A DNA stretch of 6,573 bases from CAZXYF01 sp964644705 (GTDB lineage Bacteria > Planctomycetota > Brocadiia > SM23-32). The position numbers were made by a program, and so were the translations under genes. This document shows positions 1 through 6,336 of this stretch, in pieces; the first letter of the stretch is position 1; the number at the start of each line of letters is the position of its first letter. A model generated the notes under the pieces. The model did not search any database, was not told where the DNA came from, and worked only from the letters and a program-made list of their open reading frames with translations. The DNA lies in assembly GCA_964644705.1 (NCBI GenBank), contig CAZXYF010000181.1, forward strand, positions 1 through 6,573. The letters run 5' to 3'.

Positions 1-3000
1 CAGTTCCAGGGGCTTGTCCTTGTCGATCCGCCAAAGACCTTTTGGATCGGTGTCATCCTGGCGCAGCATCCAGCAAAAATCTTCATAGCCGAGGCCATAC
101 AATGCAGCCACAATGCAATCCGTGAGCGCCCGGAGACGCAGCCGCTCGTGTGGAGAAACAGCCCAGAGTGCCTTCCAGGGCACGGCAGGTGAATCTTCCG
201 CCAACGTCACCCACGACGGAGCGAACATGACACTGCCAGCGGATAATCTTGCGGCCGGCACGCCGGGATCCGCAACTTCTGTTTTCCCCCTGGTCGGAAG
301 TGCCGTCTCCTCCAGATAATGCATGGTGAGGTGGAGGCCGCCAACCCGGAGCCGCAAACAAAAGTCATAGGCCAGAGAAGAGAGAACGGCTGAATAACGC
401 AGAGCTGTTTGCGCGCCTCCGCTCTCCAACCGGAAGTTAGGAGCGGAATGTCCGCAGGGCAAGTGCTGAATGTAAGCGGCGTACATCGTACGCGCATTCG
501 TGGCAGAGGCGATGTCCATTATTCCCACCTTCGCCTGCAATAACCGCTGTTCACCCCTTGCTCGTGCCTCTTCGGCGTCTATAAGGAACTGCGGCCTGAC
601 ACATTTCGCATTCCAGTCTACGTCTGTCCACACAGCGCTCCGGCCCCGTCCCCTCACCCACCCCTTCTCGCTGAAATCAAACTGGCCGATCATCCGCCCC
701 TCGTACAACGGCAGCATCACATCCTCCACGTCCTCCTCCCGGATCCACCGGGTCCCGTCCCGCGAGGGGATGATGCCTTCGCCGACCTGGACCTGCTCCC
801 CGGCGGCGCGGCAGCGGATGGTGGAATCGGGCGGGGGTTCGGTGCGGGCGTCGCGCCAGCCGCCCTTGAGCCACCGGCCGTAGATGTCCGGCACGTAGCC
901 GTCCTCCTCCGCCTCCGGACGGGGGACGAACAGGTCGCTGTCGTTGGTCATGTCGAACTCGGTCGCATACTGGATCCCCCAGCCGTCCTCCGACTGGTCG
1001 CCCAGCAGCACCGAGCCGTCGTAGATCTTCTCCAAAATCTCCAGGTCCCGGCGGGTGCGAATCTCCAGGATGGAACGACTGTTGGGGCTGAAACGGTCGG
1101 CCTGCTCCTTGGGGAAGGAGAAGGCGTGGCTCTCGGCCTCCTCCCAACTCGCCGGGTCGTGCTGCATGAAGGCCGTGCTGATACTGTCCGTGCGACCGCC
1201 CTTCTCCACCACGATCGGACAAAATTTGAATGACCGATGAATGTCAAAAATGCCCCGTTTGTTCTCGAACCCGAACAGCCATTCCCAGGCGCACTCGTCC
1301 AAAAAAACCTGCCGAAGTTCCTGAGTGCCTTTATCGGTGTACAATCCCGATGGCACTATCATCCCCATCCTTCCGGCTTCTTTGAGAAGTGAATGCACAG
1401 ATTCCAAAAACATTTTGTAGGAGTTGCGGTCCGCTGAACCCTGGTGTCGGAAGGGATGCTCCGATGTCGCATAGCTGGTCTGGTCCTGCCGCCGGCGCGC
1501 CCACTGCTCGTGAAGTTTGTCGCTCGTGCGCCAGCGGGCGCCGACGTTCATCAGGTTGAAGGGTTTATTCCGCGAATCCGCCTCCGCGCGCGGCACGTAG
1601 CCCCAGGGATTGGCGGCGTTGCGCACCCAGTTGGAATAGCCCTTGAAACGCGAACGGTAGGTCAACCACTCGCGTTCAATACGTCGTTCGGCCTCAAAAA
1701 GGCGAGTCTGCTCCTTCAGCGCCTCCTGCTTGCCGCGGGTACGGTAGATGGGATCGTAGTTGGAGAAAAATTCTTTGCTGTTGGGCTTGATTATGTCCCA
1801 CGGCGGGTTGCCCAGCATGGCGTCGAACCCGGAATTCTTTGCCACGAAGACGTCCGGGAACTCCAGCTCCCAGTGGAAAAATTTTAACTCCGAGGCCACT
1901 TCCCGGGCGACCTCGCGCGTCTCCTCGGCGGGGTCGAAGAAGTTGGCGGGGGTGGGCGCCTCCTCCCCCAGGCGGTCGGCGGGCCAGAACCACACCGCGC
2001 ACCACAGGTCAAAGGCCTCCCGCAGACGGTTGAGCGCCTCATTCCCTTCAATCTCCTCCCGGTAAATCCGCTCCCGTCGTTCAATACCATCCACCGAGAC
2101 GGGCTGATCGTGGAGTTTTTCAAACACCGCGAGCGCCTCGTCGTGGAGGGCTTCCGGTGCGGTGCCGGTGAAAGTCTCAAAGAGCGGCCGGTCGGCCGAT
2201 TGAATAAGCTGCCGCAGCTGGGGTTTCACCCGTTCATCCAGCGTATCGTCAATCGCGTCGGTCCACTCGCCTTTATCAAAATGCACCCCATTCCTGTGTT
2301 TGGAATCGCCACCGTCCCGATCCCACGCCATCACCGGGTAGTCCTGGAAATAGTCGAACCAGCAGCCCACCAGCGAGTTGCCCACCTTGATTTTATGATC
2401 GAGAAACTCGAACGGAAGTTCCGGATCCATGGTCTCGATCCAGAGCGACAGCCGGCACAGTTCCACGGCCATCTCGTTGATATCGACGCCGTATATGCAC
2501 CGTTCGACGACGTGGCGTTTCAGCACGGCCCGGGTGCGCTCCTCAAACCGTTCATGGTCGGGCGGAACGGGGATGGTTTCCTCTTCCAGTTCTCCCGCCG
2601 ATTCCTTTCCCATGGGGAGAGTGATCACCGATTCGCCGCGGTTCTCGCGTATCTCCGCCCGCTGCATGACCGATCGGTAGAGAGCTTCGGTGATGCAATC
2701 GAGGGCACCCACCAGGAATGATCCGGACCCGCACGCGGGATCACAGGCCTTCACCGACAGGATTTCCGCCGGTTCTTTCGCAACCCGTTTCTCCTCGTCG
2801 GATTCATCATACAACAATGGTTCCAACGTCCGGCGCACGGTGGGAACGGCGAGCTGGGGAATGGTGTAGAACGTGCCGGTGCCCTTCCGGGTGCCGCCCG
2901 CACGGGAGAGATAGAAACCGCCGGCGGGCACGATACGACGAACGAGATCCTCGGCCTTCTCCGCTTTGCGCTGTTGATAATAGTAATCGGCCTCGTCGGA

Positions 3001-4701
3001 TCGCTGGCTGATGAGCCCGGCGACCTCGACCGCCCGCATAGCCCAGCGGTGAGCTCGCCGTTTCAGTTTCTCATCCCGAGACAGGGCCGCTTCCTCCGGT
3101 TCCCCCTCATCCGCCGCGGCGTCCTCATCCGTATCCTCCAGAATCTCATCTTCGCCGGTTTCCTCCTCAATCTCCTCGGTATCCACATCCGTCCCCTCAA
3201 CGCTCTCCCCGGAGAGTTCGGAAATGAGATCCGCCAGTGCATCGTCCCCCATATCCTCCAGAAGCGACAGGGGAAGAATGGGTTCGCGACCGATGTTGAG
3301 GAAGACGGTGGGTTCACCGGCCTCGCGGAGCCCGTAATCCAGCAGGGCCTCGTAGATGATGCCGACGTATTCAACGCGGAGCTGACCAAAATCAACCGGC
3401 CCGCTGGCCCACGTGTTCGTCCGCCCCCGTTTCACCTGAACCGGGGCGATCTTCAGCATGCGCAAAATCCGGTACACCATGAAATCAGAGACGTTGAGGT
3501 CGGTGTTTTCCAGCAACGTCAATGCCCGTATCACCGGATCTTTTGCGTCGGGATCGCCGGGTCGAAACAGCAGCCCTCCGTAGCGCGGAATATTCAAATC
3601 CGGATGGGATGCCCCTCTGTAGACGAGGGAGAACAGACCGAGGAGGCGCGGCCAGGCGGATTGTTGCTGCCGCAGCTGATCCACACCTTCATGGCTCCGC
3701 GCACGCTGGAGTTCTTCAAAAAGGCCTTCAAGCCCGTAACTGGCGTTATACGCCTCCACGTCCCGCGGCAACATCCCCCGCGCTTCTGCAAAGAGAATGA
3801 CGACCATCCGCATGACCAATCGCGACGCCGCCTGATAAAGGGCATCCAGTTGATCGCGACCATCAAGTGTCGATCCATCGGGGGCTTTTCGCAGTGGTTC
3901 GCGGTAATCGGGATCGCGTCGGCAGGCATTCTCCACCGGTTCAAGAAGCGCCTCCACCGCCTCGCGCACACGTTCACCGAGAACGGCGGAAAGATCACTC
4001 TGGCGTTTTCTGGAGAGCTCGATGGCCTCCAAAAGTGGGAAATCAACGTCCTCCCTGGGCCGCATGCCGGATGGGCCGAGAAGTGTGAGGAATCCATGCA
4101 GCCGGGGACGCAGGTTTTTCTGCTCAAACCAATCCTCGGTCTCCCATTCCACCCAGCAATCGTGATCCAGTCCCGCGAAGCACAGCCGAAACTGCGACCC
4201 GTTGGTCATGAGCCCCAGCCGGCAATCGGTATCACGGAGCAGTTCCAGGAACCGTCCATATTCTTTGCGTCCACGCCCCATCCCCACTTTCGCGGATTCC
4301 GAGATCCACACCAGCATGTTGGCATCGGCACCCGGGTCGTCACTTCGGAGCAGGACACGACTGGCCCGCAGACGTTGTCCGGTCATCGAATCGGTGGCGT
4401 ATTTATCGGGCACATTGGGGCCTTTGAGCCAGAGATTGCCGCTGTGCCCCAGGAAATCCTCCAGCACCGCATCGACCCACCGGTGAAGCTCCGGAGTGGC
4501 ACCCGACAGATCTTCATCGCGTTCATCCAGCCAGGTAGCAAACCGATTATATTGATCCCGTAGCTGCATGTACCGGCGATATGAGGGTTGATCGGGACCG
4601 TCGGGGAACATCTCGTCAAGCACCGTCGGGGCGATCAGGAGCCCGTTCTGCCGCAGTTCGGTGAACCACGCGTGTTGATCAGAAACAGAAGTAACCGGCA
4701 T
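1..4701 (-). CDS. Large N6-adenine DNA methyltransferase, PglX/DrmMI/Eco57I-like (C-terminus beyond window)
   Basis: The frame is open for 1567 codons with no stop and leaves the window at its left edge, so the C-terminus is missing. The predicted activity is SAM-dependent N6-adenine methylation of host DNA. Residues about 1-490 are an N-terminal region with NMLVWISESAK (128-138) and MTNGSQFRL (165-173), which resemble the PD-(D/E)xK-type N-terminus of Eco57I/type I R proteins with a degraded active site. A 43-residue linker (495-537) has 23 Asp/Glu. GTGTFYTIPQL (about 607-617) is motif X-like. DPACGSGS (654-661) is SAM motif I. A YGVDINEMAVELCRLSLW segment follows, and NPPW (965-968) is catalytic motif IV. 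IASATNARTM (1397-1406) and VGGLHL (about 1453) match the TaqI-like C-terminal recognition region of this family. ATG at 4701 has GGAG 9 nt upstream. No gene precedes it in the same transcript except the divergently spaced toxin-antitoxin operon. The DISARM (DrmMI) assignment over BREX PglX or a solitary type IIG enzyme is inference from architecture; the methyltransferase call itself is firm. Confidence 0.92.
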   Translation of the reverse strand, partial: MPVTSVSDQHAWFTELRQNGLLIAPTVLDEMFPDGPDQPSYRRYMQLRDQYNRFATWLDERDEDLSGATPELHRWVDAVLEDFLGHSGNLWLKGPNVPDKYATDSMTGQRLRASRVLLRSDDPGADANMLVWISESAKVGMGRGRKEYGRFLELLRDTDCRLGLMTNGSQFRLCFAGLDHDCWVEWETEDWFEQKNLRPRLHGFLTLLGPSGMRPREDVDFPLLEAIELSRKRQSDLSAVLGERVREAVEALLEPVENACRRDPDYREPLRKAPDGSTLDGRDQLDALYQAASRLVMRMVVILFAEARGMLPRDVEAYNASYGLEGLFEELQRARSHEGVDQLRQQQSAWPRLLGLFSLVYRGASHPDLNIPRYGGLLFRPGDPDAKDPVIRALTLLENTDLNVSDFMVYRILRMLKIAPVQVKRGRTNTWASGPVDFGQLRVEYVGIIYEALLDYGLREAGEPTVFLNIGREPILPLSLLEDMGDDALADLISELSGESVEGTDVDTEEIEEETGEDEILEDTDEDAAADEGEPEEAALSRDEKLKRRAHRWAMRAVEVAGLISQRSDEADYYYQQRKAEKAEDLVRRIVPAGGFYLSRAGGTRKGTGTFYTIPQLAVPTVRRTLEPLLYDESDEEKRVAKEPAEILSVKACDPACGSGSFLVGALDCITEALYRSVMQRAEIRENRGESVITLPMGKESAGELEEETIPVPPDHERFEERTRAVLKRHVVERCIYGVDINEMAVELCRLSLWIETMDPELPFEFLDHKIKVGNSLVGCWFDYFQDYPVMAWDRDGGDSKHRNGVHFDKGEWTDAIDDTLDERVKPQLRQLIQSADRPLFETFTGTAPEALHDEALAVFEKLHDQPVSVDGIERRERIYREEIEGNEALNRLREAFDLWCAVWFWPADRLGEEAPTPANFFDPAEETREVAREVASELKFFHWELEFPDVFVAKNSGFDAMLGNPPWDIIKPNSKEFFSNYDPIYRTRGKQEALKEQTRLFEAERRIEREWLTYRSRFKGYSNWVRNAANPWGYVPRAEADSRNKPFNLMNVGARWRTSDKLHEQWARRRQDQTSYATSEHPFRHQGSADRNSYKMFLESVHSLLKEAGRMGMIVPSGLYTDKGTQELRQVFLDECAWEWLFGFENKRGIFDIHRSFKFCPIVVEKGGRTDSISTAFMQHDPASWEEAESHAFSFPKEQADRFSPNSRSILEIRTRRDLEILEKIYDGSVLLGDQSEDGWGIQYATEFDMTNDSDLFVPRPEAEEDGYVPDIYGRWLKGGWRDARTEPPPDSTIRCRAAGEQVQVGEGIIPSRDGTRWIREEDVEDVMLPLYEGRMIGQFDFSEKGWVRGRGRSAVWTDVDWNAKCVRPQFLIDAEEARARGEQRLLQAKVGIMDIASATNARTMYAAYIQHLPCGHSAPNFRLESGGAQTALRYSAVLSSLAYDFCLRLRVGGLHLTMHYLEETALPTRGKTEVADPGVPAARLSAGSVMFAPSWVTLAEDSPAVPWKALWAVSPHERLRLRALTDCIVAALYGLGYEDFCWMLRQDDTDPKGLWRIDKDKPLEL

Positions 4702-4710
4702 GTATGTAAT

Positions 4711-4714
4711 CTCC
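4711..4714 (-). promoter_or_regulatory. Ribosome binding site of the methyltransferase gene
   Basis: GGAG on the minus strand lies 9 nt before ATG 4701. It supports this start over internal ATGs such as the one about 28 codons in. The spacing is a little longer than the optimum and longer than the 5-nt spacing of the two toxin-antitoxin genes. Confidence 0.6.
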
Positions 4715-4720
4715 GTTCAC

Positions 4721-4751
4721 AGTATCGTGCGCATATTTATTTTTACGTCAA
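4721..4751 (-). promoter_or_regulatory. Possible sigma70-like promoter for the methyltransferase gene
   Basis: On the minus strand TTGACG (4751-4746) is followed after 19 nt by GATACT (4726-4721), ending 19 nt before the start codon. The -35 match is good, but the spacer is 2 nt longer than ideal and the -10 is only fair. The stretch between is AT-rich, unlike the gene. If it is real, the methyltransferase has its own promoter and does not depend on read-through from vapC. Confidence 0.35.
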
Positions 4752-4828
4752 TCCAATCATGCTGCAAAAATCAGAATGGGAAAACAATGCTTCCATTACC
4801 GCGGGTGGAGCCGTTTTACCCGGAATTC

Positions 4829-4946
4829 ACGATTATATATCCCTTTCAGGGAAAATGATTATTGCTGCAATCGTCTCCAGGGTAGGATTGGCAAACGGCG
4901 TCAATCCAACCCTGGGCTCTAAATATGTATCCCCTTCGGGGAAAAC
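4829..4946 (+). repeat. Composite hairpin repeat, copy 1 (same orientation as copy 3)
   Basis: This is a 118-bp unit. It begins with a small hairpin (CCCT-TTC-AGGG, 4841-4851) followed by AAAAT, then a 20-nt segment (4857-4876) that differs from the other copies. A long hairpin follows (4877-4915: CCAGGGT/ACCCTGG outer stem, GGATTGGC/GTCAATCC inner stem, A-A mismatch between them). It ends with a second small hairpin (CCCC-TTC-GGGG, 4931-4941) and AAAAC. Copy 3 at 6337-6454 has the same length, with 93 of 98 positions identical outside the 20-nt slot. The unit ends 1 nt past the vapC stop codon, so it forms the 3' untranslated region of the toxin-antitoxin transcript. No T-run follows the hairpins, so a classic intrinsic terminator is not evident. 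The position next to a stop codon is typical of REP/BIME elements. Confidence 0.88.
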
Positions 4947-4947
4947 C

Positions 4948-5355
4948 TCAGACGTCCATCCAGTCTTCAACTTCGAGTTCGGGGATTCGGTCAAAATGAC
5001 TGCGGTTGTGGGTCACAATGAGCAAGTCGTTGGTTTCGGCAATTCCCGCTATAAGCAGGTCAACGTCATCTATAAGCCGACCGCGTTTTCTGAGCTGTGC
5101 ATACCACCGAGCAGACGTGTTGGCGGCTTCTCGTGTGAGCGGGAACACACGATTCAAGTCGGCAAACTGCTGGAAATCAGACAACAAATTAGCATTATCG
5201 CGATACGCCAATCCGCTCTGTATCTCGTAGTACGTCAGGATGCTCATATTCAAACAGTCGTAATCATCCAGATAGGCCGCCACCCGGTCACGCACCGCCG
5301 GCTCACCACGCAAGAAATACGACACCGTATCCGTATCAAGAAGCGCGGGTTTCAC
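4948..5355 (-). CDS. vapC: VapC-family PIN-domain ribonuclease toxin
   Basis: The 135-residue length is usual for VapC. The predicted role is Mg2+-dependent cleavage of RNA (tRNA or rRNA in characterised members) when the antitoxin is lost. The PIN acidic residues are visible: D7 in LLDTDTVSYFLRG, E44 in TYYEIQSGL and D99 in IDDVDLLIAGIA. VTHNRSHFDRIPELEVEDW (about 114-132) is the usual C-terminal PIN strand and tail, with N117 in the fourth-position region. Translation starts at GTG (5355), which overlaps the antitoxin TGA as GTGA. GAGGAGG lies 5 nt upstream inside the antitoxin gene, so the toxin is translationally coupled and starts on a weaker codon. The gene is intact, and the stop is followed almost at once by repeat copy 1. 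The PIN assignment is firm; the RNA target cannot be read from sequence. Confidence 0.93.
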   Translation of the reverse strand: MKPALLDTDTVSYFLRGEPAVRDRVAAYLDDYDCLNMSILTYYEIQSGLAYRDNANLLSDFQQFADLNRVFPLTREAANTSARWYAQLRKRGRLIDDVDLLIAGIAETNDLLIVTHNRSHFDRIPELEVEDWMDV

Positions 5356-5975
5356 GGTCGCCTCCTCGACCCAAACGAATCTTCACGTCGACGGCGTGTC
5401 TCCCGGAGAAAGGCGCTAAAATCCTCCTCAGGCATTTTATCCCAGTTTCCTGCGAAACTCATAATCCTTTCGGCGGAACGGCCGCCGTCCCCACACGAGG
5501 AGATTCTGTCCATTGATGACATCCCCCCGATGGCCTGCTCTACACGCTCCCGCTGCCATTCGGACAATCGGTGACCGTTTTTCTGCAATCGTTCCTGCAC
5601 GAAATCAGGATGCTGACAGGCACGTATAAGCGCATCATGGGCTTCATCCTGAAGAGCTCCATTTTCATAGCGGTTGATCGTTGCCTCACTCATGCCCAGA
5701 AGAGCAGCGAAGGATTTCTGGCTCAAATTGTAAGCCTCACGAACGGCCTTTATCTGACCGGGCGCAAGCAGACCATTCTCTTCCCTGTATTTATGACGGG
5801 CTGCATCGACTATTTGCTCGTCTTTTTCATCCTCTCCGATCTCCGCACCACATCTATCACATACTTCGACTTTGACGGGCACAGTGATTTTGGAATGCCG
5901 GATCTCGTATGTTTCTTCGCGTTCCCGAATTCGCGTCCCGCGATATCGTTCACATCTGGGACAAAATTTGTTCAT
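5352..5975 (-). CDS. Hybrid antitoxin: MqsA/YgiT-type zinc finger and HTH with a VapB-like C-terminal tail
   Basis: The protein has 207 residues. Residues 1-50 carry two CxxC pairs (C5/C8 and C39/C42), the YgiT/MqsA-type zinc-binding module. Residues about 71-107 (LAPGQIKAVREAYNLSQKSF... to NRYENG) are the XRE-like helix-turn-helix of MqsA-family antitoxins, and 108-150 is the helical segment that normally ends such proteins. A further tail (about 160-207) contains RIMSFAGNWDKMPEEDF (170-186) and a basic end (RRRRED...SRRR). This tail matches the C-terminal toxin-binding peptide seen in many VapB/Phd/AbrB-type antitoxins. The predicted roles are to neutralise the downstream PIN toxin with the tail and to repress the operon with the zinc/HTH part. 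ATG 5975 has AAGGAGG 5 nt upstream. The order antitoxin-toxin is that of vapBC, whereas mqsRA has the toxin first. Family membership by motif is strong; the division of labour between domains is inference. Confidence 0.9.
   Translation of the reverse strand: MNKFCPRCERYRGTRIREREETYEIRHSKITVPVKVEVCDRCGAEIGEDEKDEQIVDAARHKYREENGLLAPGQIKAVREAYNLSQKSFAALLGMSEATINRYENGALQDEAHDALIRACQHPDFVQERLQKNGHRLSEWQRERVEQAIGGMSSMDRISSCGDGGRSAERIMSFAGNWDKMPEEDFSAFLRETRRRREDSFGSRRRP
5361..5367 (-). promoter_or_regulatory. Internal ribosome binding site for vapC
   Basis: GAGGAGG on the minus strand lies within the last codons of the antitoxin (the Ser-Arg-Arg region), 5 nt before GTG 5355. It fixes the GTG as the toxin start and indicates coupled translation. 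Confidence 0.75.
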
Positions 5976-5980
5976 AATCG

Positions 5981-5987
5981 CCTCCTT
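5981..5987 (-). promoter_or_regulatory. Strong ribosome binding site of the antitoxin gene
   Basis: AAGGAGG on the minus strand is 5 nt before ATG 5975. It is a near-perfect Shine-Dalgarno sequence and supports the chosen start, which also places the first CxxC at residues 5-8 as expected for the family. Confidence 0.75.
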
Positions 5988-6016
5988 ACCTGTCCGAACG
6001 ACGGCACTCTATTGAG

Positions 6017-6045
6017 ATACTATCCCATGATAGCATTTCTGGCAA
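6017..6045 (-). promoter_or_regulatory. Sigma70-like promoter of the toxin-antitoxin operon
   Basis: On the minus strand TTGCCA (6045-6040) and TAGTAT (6022-6017) are separated by exactly 17 nt. The -10 box lies about 40 nt upstream of the antitoxin ATG, which leaves room for a short leader. No other good promoter pair is apparent between the gene and repeat copy 2. Confidence 0.68.
6020..6033. promoter_or_regulatory. Candidate operator palindrome in the toxin-antitoxin promoter
   Basis: CTATC-CCAT-GATAG is a perfect 5-bp inverted repeat with a 4-bp centre. It covers the upstream half of the -10 box and part of the spacer. A dimeric HTH antitoxin binding here would block RNA polymerase, which is the usual autoregulation of such operons. 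It does not resemble the classic mqsRA palindrome I know, and binding is inferred from position alone. Confidence 0.45.
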
Positions 6046-6106
6046 GGTTTTGTCTGGGATTGCGGTAAAGATCACGTCACCATGGCATCCACCGGCGCCG
6101 TTTGCC

Positions 6107-6225
6107 GTTTTCCCCAACGGGGATATATTCTTAGAGCCCGGGGTTGGGCCGAACGCCGTTTCTTGGCCCTACCCCGGGAAGGCCGACGCACGAGACGGTC
6201 TTCTCCAACGGGGATGTATAACCGT
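6107..6225 (-). repeat. Composite hairpin repeat, copy 2 (inverted, most diverged)
   Basis: Read on the minus strand, this 119-bp copy has the same plan as copies 1 and 3. A small hairpin (CCCC-GTT-GGAG, 6216-6206) is followed by a variable slot of about 20 nt. Then comes a long hairpin (6178-6137: CCCGGGGT/ACCCCGGG outer stem, GGGCC/GGCCC inner stem), the conserved GGGCTC, and a second small hairpin (CCCC-GTT-GGGG) followed by AAAAC. The primary sequence of the inner stem and loop is quite different from copy 3, yet both arms changed together so pairing is kept. The outer stem is identical to copy 3. It lies upstream of the toxin-antitoxin promoter, about 60 bp from the -35 box. Confidence 0.82.
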
Positions 6226-6336
6226 TGACATTTCATTGCGGTCACCGCCATGGCGGGCACATCGACCGGATACCGAAGGGGCGATTGCCCGGCGTCGGAT
6301 CATCAATGTGTTTCCCACCGTGTATTGCGGATTGTG

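Noticed and set aside
2110..2721. A 203-codon plus-strand frame
   Set aside because: It is a shadow of the methyltransferase gene, covering the region around SAM motif I. It shows no domain and no start signals.
2974..4563. A 529-codon plus-strand open frame opposite the methyltransferase gene
   Set aside because: It is in exact codon register with the minus-strand gene, as expected when a GC-rich gene leaves its complementary frame open. The peptide has no recognisable motif and lacks a ribosome binding site, while the minus strand carries clear methyltransferase motifs.
4877..4915. Long hairpin of copy 1 as an intrinsic terminator of the toxin-antitoxin transcript
   Set aside because: The stem is strong, but on the minus strand it is followed by AGACGATT with no T-run. 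It may slow nucleases at the 3' end, but a terminator call is not supported.
4829..4946. Possible small CRISPR array made of the two mini-hairpin repeats with the sequence between as spacer
   Set aside because: The repeats are short, imperfect and only two per unit. The intervening part is itself a conserved hairpin in all three copies, and no cas gene is present.
4588..5574. A 328-codon plus-strand frame spanning the methyltransferase start, repeat copy 1 and vapC
   Set aside because: It crosses two convincing minus-strand genes, a promoter and a structured repeat, and has no family features of its own.
5571..6068. A 165-codon plus-strand frame opposite the antitoxin
   Set aside because: It is antisense to the zinc-finger/HTH gene, which has conserved motifs and a strong ribosome binding site. 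The hydrophobic look of parts of it comes from the complementary codons.
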